From RDXT01 sp033765305 (GTDB lineage: Bacteria; Bacteroidota; Bacteroidia; J057): a stretch of DNA of 64,000 nt. A program made the position numbers and the translations under genes. The notes under the pieces are model-generated. The model was given only the letters and a program-made list of their open reading frames with translations, was not told the DNA's origin and made no database searches. How positions within the stretch are numbered: position 1 is the first letter of the stretch; every line of letters starts with the position of its first letter. Location of the stretch: positions 36,467-100,466 of the forward strand of contig JANRID010000015.1 of assembly GCA_033765305.1 (NCBI GenBank). Direction: 5' to 3'. Of the stretch, positions 44,252 to 51,409 are shown piece after piece.

Positions 44252-45649
44252 ATGAAGCCCCGGCTCAAAGAGTTTTCCAGCTACGCGGCGCAGCTGCTTC
44301 CGCACGAGGTGCTGTACCTGTTGGCGGTGCAGCAGTTTCAGGACCCTGACAATCAGGCTATTCTGGAACGGATTCTGCACAATGCCAGCTCCCGGCATGC
44401 GCCGCTGCCCTTCGACCCCCAGATCGACAAGCGAAAATATTCCCGGCTGAAGCAGTGGATCTCGGACAAGCTCAGCAGCATCGATGTGGACCTTCAGCTC
44501 GAATGGATCATGGAGCTGGAGCGCAAGATCATGACCGACAGCATCTCGCCCGGCGAGGAGCGAGACCTGCTGCGCCGGATCCGCAGCTATCAGGCGCCAT
44601 ACTACTATTTCGTCCGGTTTTACGAGCTGGCCCTGCACTACCGCCAGTATCTGCTCGTGCGCATCCGCCACCGGGAGTATGGGCAGGTGCAGGCGTTTAT
44701 CGCTGGGCAGGCAGCGGCCTACCGGCGCTCGCTGGAGACGTATGAGCGTCTGCATCAGGCGACGGTGGACATCGTGGCCCAGTATTCCCGCAACAGCGCC
44801 GAGTCCGGACAGTGGGAAACCTGGCTTGCGGGGGTGTTTGCAGACGAAACGATGGACGGGCTCAACCGGTACCTGGCGATTGTGCGCCTGACATTCATCT
44901 ATCTGAATTACCGCCAGTTCGACCGCCTGCTGCCGCAGTATGAGGTGCTGGACGGCCTGCTCCGCAGGGGCACCTTCTATTCCCGCCGCATCCTGGTCAA
45001 CTACTACGCCAACCGGGTGCTGCTGCATACGCGCAGCGGCGATCTGCAGCAGGCCGCAGCGTACGGCTTTCTGTCCATCCGCCAGAAGAACGCCGACTAT
45101 CTGCACTACGTCAACAACCTCGCATCGGTGCTGCTGCGGCAGAACGATCCTGCCGCAGCCCTGAAGCTGCTCCAGGAGGCCCTGCCCGAAGCCCGGCAGA
45201 CGAGCAGCACCCACAGCCGGGTCGGGTTTGCGGCGCTGTACGTGCGCTGCCTCGTGGACAACCAGCGCCCGCTGGAGGCTGAGCAGTATGCGGAGCGCTT
45301 TCTGCGGGGCTATAAGGAAGCCGTCTTCGAGCAGCGCTGGCACCTCTTTTTCTCCGCCTACCTCCAGGCGCTGCTCCGGCAGGAAAAATACGACCGCATG
45401 CTCCGGGCGGTATGGCAGTACCGGCTGATGGAAAAGGAGAAGGCCTATCAGCGCCGGGCCATGTATCTGCCCACGCTCGCGTGGTACCATGCCGTGGCGC
45501 AGTACAAGGAAGGGCGGATCAGCCGGGAGCAGCTGGCGGGCCTGCTGCGCGAGTCGGGGGCCCTCATCGGGCCGGATGAATACAAGCAGCGCCAGCTTCA
45601 GGAGCTGACGGACGAGCTGCGGCCCCATATCCCGGAGGTGCTGCGCTAG
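44252..45649 (+). CDS. Helical-repeat (TPR-like) hypothetical protein
   Basis: 465 residues, no signal or membrane segment, dominated by amphipathic helices; several segments (for example AAYGFLSIRQKNADYLHYVN, LLQEALPEARQTSSTHSRVG and VRCLVDNQRPLEAEQYAERF) have the spacing of TPR-like pairs. Many Arg, Gln and Tyr residues. I recognise no named family; similar large cytoplasmic helical proteins are common in Saprospiria and are usually annotated hypothetical. Its own promoter and upstream terminator indicate a separate transcript. Confidence 0.75.
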   Translation: MKPRLKEFSSYAAQLLPHEVLYLLAVQQFQDPDNQAILERILHNASSRHAPLPFDPQIDKRKYSRLKQWISDKLSSIDVDLQLEWIMELERKIMTDSISPGEERDLLRRIRSYQAPYYYFVRFYELALHYRQYLLVRIRHREYGQVQAFIAGQAAAYRRSLETYERLHQATVDIVAQYSRNSAESGQWETWLAGVFADETMDGLNRYLAIVRLTFIYLNYRQFDRLLPQYEVLDGLLRRGTFYSRRILVNYYANRVLLHTRSGDLQQAAAYGFLSIRQKNADYLHYVNNLASVLLRQNDPAAALKLLQEALPEARQTSSTHSRVGFAALYVRCLVDNQRPLEAEQYAERFLRGYKEAVFEQRWHLFFSAYLQALLRQEKYDRMLRAVWQYRLMEKEKAYQRRAMYLPTLAWYHAVAQYKEGRISREQLAGLLRESGALIGPDEYKQRQLQELTDELRPHIPEVLR

Positions 45650-45911
45650 CCTGCGCACATTCGGCATGCCGATTCGCAGGCTCATTCCGCGCTGCCGCGC
45701 ACTCAGGCGGAACCCTTGCAACAAGCGCCTGCGCCTGCCGTCTTTTAGCTGTGTTTGGAACGGAACGCTGCCCGGAAGCACCGCTGATCAGCCGACTCAC
45801 ACGCCTGCTCAGCACACCGGCACAGTCCGGTAACCTGCCCGCCAGCGCTGCGTACCGAAACCAAACCCTGCATCATCCGAATCACCTTTACACCTGTCAA
45901 CGAAAAGAACC

Positions 45912-46532
45912 ATGATCCGTCCCGCGCTTATCCTCGCCCTCCTGGCCATGCTGAGCACCGGCATCCTGCATGCCCAGCGCTTCAGCGCCACCGCCAACTT
46001 CAGCAGCTTCGACATCAACAAGATCGACGACAGCGGCACCACCATCGACTACGCCGGCTCCAGCTCCGTAGGCCTGAACCTCCGCCTCTTCAACCAGAAG
46101 CGCTGGGCTCTGCGCGTAGGCGCCGGGGTGGACAACCTCAGCTACACCGTAGGCAACGGCGTGCAGACCGACTACTCCGCCCGCCGCCAGGACCTCAAGG
46201 GGATCTTCGGCGTGGAGAAGCACTTCGTCATCGGCAACTTCCTCGATCTGTACCCTGGCGCGTATGTGCCGCTGGTGGTGGTAGGCGACGACATTGTCGA
46301 TGTGGTGAACAGCAACTACCAGAACATCGACAACGGCACCCTGCGTTCCGGTCTCGGCGTGGTGCTGGGCGCCAACGTGAAGCTTTTCAAAATCCTCCGC
46401 GTAGGCGTGGAGTGGGATGCCAGCTACGACAACTTCAAGGAAGGCGTGTGGAAAGGCGTACAGGAGATGTCCTTCGTCCCGGTGCGCGGCATCAACCATA
46501 CGACTGCCTTTACGGTCGGCGTCGCATTCTGA
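45912..46532 (+). CDS. Small outer-membrane beta-barrel protein
   Basis: 206 residues with a signal peptide (ALILALLAMLSTGILHAQ). Eight or so amphipathic strands follow (for example VGLNLRLFNQKRWALRVGAG, YTVGNG, LGVVLGANVKLFKILRVGVE) and the C-terminus TAFTVGVAF ends in Phe, as expected for BAM substrates of the OmpA/OmpW-like size. No binding site is recognisable. A strong terminator follows. The 262 bp upstream contain no clear promoter match. Confidence 0.8.
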   Translation: MIRPALILALLAMLSTGILHAQRFSATANFSSFDINKIDDSGTTIDYAGSSSVGLNLRLFNQKRWALRVGAGVDNLSYTVGNGVQTDYSARRQDLKGIFGVEKHFVIGNFLDLYPGAYVPLVVVGDDIVDVVNSNYQNIDNGTLRSGLGVVLGANVKLFKILRVGVEWDASYDNFKEGVWKGVQEMSFVPVRGINHTTAFTVGVAF

Positions 46533-46557
46533 TTCTTGCAGCCCGCAGTCCTATACC

Positions 46558-46584
46558 AGCCCTGCCTTTCCGGCAGGGCTTTTT
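46558..46584 (+). terminator. Rho-independent terminator after the small barrel protein
   Basis: Perfect 9-bp arms agccctgcc (46558-46566) and ggcagggct (46572-46580) with a 5-nt loop, then tttt. Confidence 0.85.
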
Positions 46585-46623
46585 GCATGTGCGCGGCAGC
46601 GGGCAGACAGCACGGGCCCATAC

Positions 46624-46649
46624 GCAAACAGCCCGCCGGAGGCGGGCTG
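46624..46649 (-). terminator. Terminator of the rplM-rpsI-rpsB operon
   Basis: Arms cagcccgcc (46629-46637) and ggcgggctg (46641-46649) with a 3-nt loop; the minus strand continues tttgc. It lies 34 bp past the rpsB stop. Confidence 0.6.
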
Positions 46650-46682
46650 TGCAATGCTTCGAACCGGGAACAGGATCCCGTA

Positions 46683-47450
46683 TCAGTCTTCGCTCTGGCC
46701 GGCAGCCTCTTCGTCGTGCTGGCGGTCGGATTCTTTCTTGGTGCGGTCGTCCTCGCGGCGGCGCTTGCGCTCGTCGGCGCCTTCCACGATGGCGTCGGTG
46801 ATGGTGCGCAGGATCAGCTGGATGGACTTGGTGGCATCGTCGTTGGCGGGGATGGGGAAGTCCACCTGGTTGGGGTCGCTGTTGGTATCCACCATCGCGA
46901 GGGTGGGGATATTGAGGCGCTGGGCTTCCTTGACGGCGATATGCTCCTTCTTGATGTCCACGATGAAGAGGGCAGAGGGCAGGCGGTTGAGTTCCGCGAT
47001 GCCGCCGAGCACCTTATCGAGCTTGGACTGTTCCCGGTCCAGCATGAGGCGCTCCTTTTTGTTGAGGCGCTCCCAGGTGCCGTCGGTCTTCATCTTCTCG
47101 ATATTCTTCATGTGCTTGATGCTCTTGCGCACCGTAGCGAAGTTGGTGAGCATGCCGCCCAGCCAGCGCTCGGTCACGAAGGGCATGTTGACGCGGCGCG
47201 CTTCGGCTTCCACGATCTCCTTGGCCTGCTTCTTCGTGGCGACGAAGAGGATCTTGCGTCCGGAGAGGGAGAGCTGCTTGGCGACGCGGGCTGCTTCGTC
47301 CAGCATGCGCTGGGTTTTGTTCAGATCTATGATGTGGATCCCGTTTCGCTCCATAAAGATATAGGGAGCCATAGCGGGGTTCCACTTCTTGCGGAGGTGG
47401 CCGAAATGGACGCCGGCGTCGAGGAGATCCTGATACGTAGGTACCTGCAT
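46683..47450 (-). CDS. rpsB: 30S ribosomal protein S2
   Basis: 255 residues, the usual S2 fold: N-terminal TYQDLLDAGVHFGHLRKKWN, AVKEAQRLNIPTLAMVDTNS and DDATKSIQLILRTI are diagnostic. A charged, probably disordered C-terminal tail (about 225-255, RKRRREDDRTKKESDRQHDE) is typical of Bacteroidota S2. It is the last gene of the rplM-rpsI-rpsB operon. The usual downstream partner tsf (elongation factor Ts) is missing; a terminator comes next. Confidence 0.98.
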   Translation of the reverse strand: MQVPTYQDLLDAGVHFGHLRKKWNPAMAPYIFMERNGIHIIDLNKTQRMLDEAARVAKQLSLSGRKILFVATKKQAKEIVEAEARRVNMPFVTERWLGGMLTNFATVRKSIKHMKNIEKMKTDGTWERLNKKERLMLDREQSKLDKVLGGIAELNRLPSALFIVDIKKEHIAVKEAQRLNIPTLAMVDTNSDPNQVDFPIPANDDATKSIQLILRTITDAIVEGADERKRRREDDRTKKESDRQHDEEAAGQSED

Positions 47451-47470
47451 AGTAGGTAGGTATGCTGAAT

Positions 47471-47494
47471 GCGCCCGGCCGTGTTTCCGGGCGC
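47471..47494 (-). other. Stem-loop between rpsI and rpsB
   Basis: Arms gcgcccgg (47471-47478) and ccgggcgc (47487-47494) in the rpsI-rpsB gap, with no T tract. It may affect mRNA stability or partial readthrough; not a known leader motif. Confidence 0.4.
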
Positions 47495-47506
47495 GGTAAA
47501 GTCTGA

Positions 47507-47896
47507 TTAGCGCTTGGAGAACTGGGTGGACTTGCGTGCTTTGCGCTTGCCGGGCTTTTTACGCTCGACGCGGCGGGAGTCGCGGCTGAGGAAGCCGGCT
47601 TTCTTGAGCGGAGGGCGCATTTCAGGCTCCTGGGTAATCAGGGCGCGGGAAATGCCGAGGCGGACTGCCTCAGCCTGGCCCATGATTCCGCCGCCATCCA
47701 CATTTACGGTGACGTTGTATTCATTCGGGTTGATGTCCAGCACCCGGAACGGATCCATGATCTTGATGCGCAGCGTCTCGACAGGGAAATAGGTTTCGAG
47801 GCTGCGGTCGTTTACGGTGAACTTCCCTGCGCCGGGGCTCAGAAACACGCGGGCTACGGCCTGCTTTCTGCGTCCAACGGTAGCTTTGATATCCAT
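47507..47896 (-). CDS. rpsI: 30S ribosomal protein S9
   Basis: 129 residues, normal length. VGRRKQAVARVFLSPGAGKF at the start and the basic C-terminal tail ending KARKSTQFSKR (the Lys/Arg tail that reaches the P site tRNA) are diagnostic. It is 45 bp after rplM and 56 bp before rpsB, same transcript. Confidence 0.98.
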   Translation of the reverse strand: MDIKATVGRRKQAVARVFLSPGAGKFTVNDRSLETYFPVETLRIKIMDPFRVLDINPNEYNVTVNVDGGGIMGQAEAVRLGISRALITQEPEMRPPLKKAGFLSRDSRRVERKKPGKRKARKSTQFSKR

Positions 47897-47941
47897 ATCG
47901 GCTGATTGCTTATCTCGGGTGGGTTACAGAAAACAGACGGA

Positions 47942-48394
47942 TCAGGGTTTCGGAAGGACTGCGGGTTCGGGTGCCTGGGCCGTGTGGGGATGGGTGGTGC
48001 CAGCGTACACGCGCAGGTTGCGCATGACCTTGCGGCCCAGGGGGCCTTTGGGCATCATGCCCCAGACGGCAAATTCGATCACACGCTCCGGCTTCTCAGC
48101 GAGCATGCGGCGGATCGGGGTGAAACGCTGGCCGCCCATGTACCCGGTATGGCGCACATACTCTTTCTGGTCCATTTTGCGGCCGGTCACGCGGACCTTT
48201 TCGGCGTTGATCACAATCACATTGTCCCCGCAATCAGCATGCGGCGTATAGCCGGGCTTATGCTTGCCGCGGAGCAGCATCGAAATCTGGCTGGCCAGAC
48301 GGCCCAGCACCTGCCCCTCGGCGTCCACGATCACCCACTTCTTGTCGGCGGTCTTGAGATTCAGGGAAAGGGTTTTATAGCTTCTGGAATCCAT
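47942..48394 (-). CDS. rplM: 50S ribosomal protein L13
   Basis: 150 residues. WVIVDAEGQVLGRLASQIS, HADCGDNVIVINAEKVRVTG and MLPKGPLGR-like MMPKGPLGRKVMRNLRVYAG are the standard L13 motifs. First gene of the operon. On the minus strand TTTTG lies 19 bp upstream of TGAACTTG, a weak promoter candidate about 40 bp before the start. Confidence 0.98.
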   Translation of the reverse strand: MDSRSYKTLSLNLKTADKKWVIVDAEGQVLGRLASQISMLLRGKHKPGYTPHADCGDNVIVINAEKVRVTGRKMDQKEYVRHTGYMGGQRFTPIRRMLAEKPERVIEFAVWGMMPKGPLGRKVMRNLRVYAGTTHPHTAQAPEPAVLPKP

Positions 48395-48502
48395 TTCCTG
48401 TATGCTTTCTAAAACGGAGGTGCAAGTTCAGACTTTATTGGAGAATTTGCAAAACCTTGCGGAAAAATGTGGATGAAATTTTATCAAACCCGCTGCCAGG
48501 CG

Positions 48503-49189
48503 CTACAATCCGCGTTTTTCGAGCCATTTGAGCGCTTCGGCCCGGCTCAGCGGCGCCAGCGCCTCGGCCTCTGCAAAGCGCCGCACGGCCTCCGCGTCCA
48601 CCTTGCTGTACTCCCGCAGCGCCCAGCCGATGGCTTTGCGGATGAAGAAGTCCGGGTGCCCCGCAAAGTGCCGGACCGTGGCCTGCAGCAGCGGCCAGTC
48701 GCAGCGCTGCTTGTCATGCAGCTGAAACAGCAGCGCCGTGCGGTTGATCCACAGATTGCCGGACTGGATCCAGCGCGCATAGGCGTCTTCGAGCAGGGCC
48801 GGATGCTGCCGCATCAGCGGCCCCACGAGGTTGGCGGCGATCAGATCCACTGTATCCCACCAGGAATCCGTCCGGATCAGGGTCTCGTACAGCTCCAGAA
48901 AGTCCGGCGGCGCCTGGCGGCGCGCTGCGATCAGCAGCTCGACCGCGCAGTAACGGCTTTCCCGCTGCGGAATCTCCCACAGGTCCAGCGCCAGCCCGCG
49001 GAGCTCCGGCGGGCTGAGCTTGCGCGCCTCCGCTGCCCAGGGCTTCAGCAGGGCCTTCCGCACCGGAGCCGGAATGCCGTAAAACGGGAACTGGTCCCGC
49101 ATGTATGCCGACATGGCAGCGGCTTGGTCCGCGTCGCCGGCAGATTCCAGCGCGGCAGTCAGTCCGCGCAGCAGGTCAGCAGGGGGCAT
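48503..49189 (-). CDS. DNA alkylation repair protein (AlkD/AlkC-like HEAT-repeat glycosylase)
   Basis: 228 residues, all-helical HEAT-like repeat protein of the DNA alkylation repair family (PF08713), which excises alkylated bases without base flipping. The start is at 49189 (MPPADLLRG); longer upstream frame overlaps the divergent lipoprotein gene. Motifs: YGIPAPVRKALLKPW, SRYCAVELLIAARRQ, RTDSWWDTVDLIAANLVGP (the conserved W-D pair), WINRTALLFQL and FFIRKAIGWALREYSK. The DSWWD and RKAIGWALRE segments carry the residues thought to contact DNA. A free-standing gene. Confidence 0.92.
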   Translation of the reverse strand: MPPADLLRGLTAALESAGDADQAAAMSAYMRDQFPFYGIPAPVRKALLKPWAAEARKLSPPELRGLALDLWEIPQRESRYCAVELLIAARRQAPPDFLELYETLIRTDSWWDTVDLIAANLVGPLMRQHPALLEDAYARWIQSGNLWINRTALLFQLHDKQRCDWPLLQATVRHFAGHPDFFIRKAIGWALREYSKVDAEAVRRFAEAEALAPLSRAEALKWLEKRGL

Positions 49190-49269
49190 GGCAGAGGGCC
49201 TGAAAGCATGAATGCTCCGCAAAGATAGGCATCCGGCGGGAAGCAGACAGCCGCAGATTCCGGCAAATG

Positions 49270-49302
49270 TTTGTATGTATGCGCCGGATACCGGTATATT
49301 TG
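49270..49302 (+). promoter_or_regulatory. Bacteroidota-type promoter for the serine-hydrolase-like lipoprotein gene
   Basis: TTTG (49270-49273), 21-bp spacer, TATATTTG (49295-49302), both exact consensus, 16 bp before the ATG at 49319. It supports that start. Confidence 0.65.
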
Positions 49303-49318
49303 GCCGAACCCTGCATCT

Positions 49319-50476
49319 ATGAACCGCTTGCTTCTTCCGCTTGCCGCCTGTGCTGCGCTCCTGTGTGCCTGCAAGCCCGATCTGCTGCCGGTGCCTGAAA
49401 TTCCCGTTACAGGCCCCAACTACGGTTTTTACCTGAAATCCACCATCGATTCGGTGATGCAGGCGGAGCAGGTGCCCGGCATGGCCATCGGGGTCGTGCA
49501 GAAAGGCCGCATCGACTGGACTCAGGGCTACGGCCGGGCCAATCTCCAGACCGGCGCCGCCGTGGACGCCAATACCCGCTTCATGCTCAACCAGACCGCG
49601 GATCCCGTCGTGGCGGCTGCGGTGCTCCAGGCCCTCCAGGAAACCGGAAAATCGCTCGACGATCCCATCAGCAGTTTCCTGCCCTTCCCGGTGCGGCATG
49701 CCCGGTACCCGCAGGCGGTGATTACCCTGCGCATGCTGCTTTCGCATACCTCGGGCATCGCCGATGACGCTGCCCTGCTGGCAGCGCAGTACACCCCGGG
49801 CGATCCGACCGTGCGCGTGCGTGATTTTCTCCAGAGCTACCTGACGCCGGGCCGGCCTCTGTATGCGCCCGGCCATTATACCACCTCCCGCCCGGGCAAG
49901 ACCTACCGCTATGCGCGCGTCAATCTGGCCCTGGCCGGGTACTGCGTGGAAGCGCTCACGGGCGTGGAGTTCGACCTCTACTGCAAGACGCGGCTGTTCA
50001 TCCAGCTGGGCTATGCCGGTGTGTCCTGGTACCTCTACGATCTTCCGGCAAGCCGGCTGGCTGCAGGCTACGTGTATGCGGGCGGCGTGCAGACGCCGGT
50101 ACCGGCGCAGAACTATCCTTTTTACCCCAGCGGCGCGCTGCGGATCCACATCGAAAACCTGAGCCGGTTTACCCTGGCAATGCTGCAGCAGGGCATCTAC
50201 GGCGATGTAGCGGTGCTGAGCCCCGCGCAGACGCAGGATCTGCTCACGGTGCAGTATCCCGTCATCGACGGCAGCCAGGCGCTGGGCTTCCAGGCCGATA
50301 CGCTGGCAGGACTGCCAGTGTACGGCATGCTGGGCGGTGAGCTGGGCTTCAGCTCCTGCCTGTACCTGGAGCCGGGCCGCAGCCGGGGGGTGGCGATCCT
50401 GTGCAATGGCGCGTGCAGCGCGGATGCGCTCCGCCTGCTGGCAGCCCGCTGCCTGAGGACGACGGAGCGGTTCTGA
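49319..50476 (+). CDS. Serine-hydrolase (class C beta-lactamase fold) homologue lacking catalytic residues
   Basis: 385-residue lipoprotein (lipobox LCAC, Cys18) with the fold of class C beta-lactamases, esterases and DD-peptidases. Family landmarks align over the full length (VPGMAIGVVQKGRI, TLRMLLSHTSGI, GFSSCLYLEPGRSRGVAIL). The active-site motifs do not: the SxxK position reads Q92-T-A-D95, the YxN position Y198-A-R200, and the HxG/KTG position M337-L-G. Nucleophile, general base and partner are all lost, yet the frame is intact with a strong promoter. It is probably a binding or regulatory pseudoenzyme in the envelope. Loss of catalysis is inferred from alignment by eye. Confidence 0.88.
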   Translation: MNRLLLPLAACAALLCACKPDLLPVPEIPVTGPNYGFYLKSTIDSVMQAEQVPGMAIGVVQKGRIDWTQGYGRANLQTGAAVDANTRFMLNQTADPVVAAAVLQALQETGKSLDDPISSFLPFPVRHARYPQAVITLRMLLSHTSGIADDAALLAAQYTPGDPTVRVRDFLQSYLTPGRPLYAPGHYTTSRPGKTYRYARVNLALAGYCVEALTGVEFDLYCKTRLFIQLGYAGVSWYLYDLPASRLAAGYVYAGGVQTPVPAQNYPFYPSGALRIHIENLSRFTLAMLQQGIYGDVAVLSPAQTQDLLTVQYPVIDGSQALGFQADTLAGLPVYGMLGGELGFSSCLYLEPGRSRGVAILCNGACSADALRLLAARCLRTTERF

Positions 50477-50582
50477 GGGCTACGGTCGTCGGCAGCGAAT
50501 ACAAACGGGAAGTGTTAATGGATGAAAGATGCCGATATCCCAATTGGGACTGAATTGGGCTGCCTATGGCTCTGTATTCGGC

Positions 50583-50941
50583 TTATGGAAGCTGCCGCTG
50601 CCGTATGCCGTTAGATTCGAGGACAGTAAAATATCCTTCCAGAGATAATCCAAGGCTGATAGCTGCTAGCAGTGCTTTACCGGCCCCGGTTGGTGAAGAG
50701 CCTTTTGTCCGGAAGTACACCACTGAAGGCGGGCGGCCCAGCCCATAGCGGAACAGAATCTCCCCGTAATCTCGATCAAAAGTTAAGATGACTCGATTCT
50801 CTATTCTATACGGGCTAGTTCCACTACTTCATGATCCGTAATACCACTTTGGATTTCGGCTACGCTCATCACATCATGGCCGTGCTGTCGGATCAGTAAG
50901 ATACTGGGACCAGGCAGGTTTTCATTAGCCAGAAATCGCAT
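50583..50941 (-). pseudogene. DUF5615 PIN-like toxin, frameshifted
   Basis: Starts MRFLANENLPGPSILLIRQH (ATG at 50941), the first strand of DUF5615/Mut7-C-like PIN-fold proteins with its acidic residue, and runs to ELARIE before a stop near 50801. The rest follows in another frame: NRVILTFDRDYGEILFRYGL, then SVVYFRTKG and a normal end at 50583. The break is an ATAGA-ATAGA tandem duplication of 5 bp near 50810. Removing one copy gives 117 residues, normal for the family. It follows the DUF433 gene by 4 bp. Function as a toxin is inference from such pairs. Confidence 0.8.
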
Positions 50942-50945
50942 CGTA

Positions 50946-51188
50946 TTATCCTGCCTGACGGATCGGAAAATATAACTCCTGCTGGATACAATCCCGCAAA
51001 TACGCAAAGACTGCGAGCAGATCTGTCTGGGAGAGTCCGGAGTAACTTGCCATCAGATCGTCTGCCGACCAGCCTTCGGAAAGCAATTCCAGAATCAGCT
51101 CGACGGAGATCCGGGTGCCGCGGATTACCGGTTTCCCAAGCAGAATTTCGGGATCTGAATGAATATGGCTGCGCCAGTCGATCTGCAT
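50946..51188 (-). CDS. DUF433-domain protein (putative antitoxin of the DUF433/DUF5615 pair)
   Basis: 80 residues from ATG 51188 (MQIDWRSHIHSDPEILLGKP). The LLGKPVIRGTRISVELILEL core and LSEGWSADDLMASYSGLSQ are diagnostic of DUF433, a small helix-turn-helix protein usually encoded just before a DUF5615 PIN-like gene. The partner starts 4 bp later and is frameshifted. The antitoxin itself is intact. It is divergent from the glycoside hydrolase gene. Confidence 0.9.
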   Translation of the reverse strand: MQIDWRSHIHSDPEILLGKPVIRGTRISVELILELLSEGWSADDLMASYSGLSQTDLLAVFAYLRDCIQQELYFPIRQAG

Positions 51189-51409
51189 AAGGGGTATACT
51201 GATGTATGGTATGGAATACGTCCAGACTGTGTATGCAAGATAGGCAATCAGAATCTGAAGGCCCAATGCAGCTGCAAATGAGAAGTATCCAGTGTCCGGC
51301 GGTATGCCGATCGGGGGGCCGGGCCAGCGAAACCCAGCTCAAGCCGGACCGCAGATGGATCTGTCATCTGTCTGGGCTTGCGTCGGGAATTGCGTATATT
51401 CCCGGCTCA

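Noticed and set aside
45650..45911. Small gene or RNA in the 262-bp gap before the small barrel protein
   Set aside because: No convincing start, frame or structured RNA was seen.
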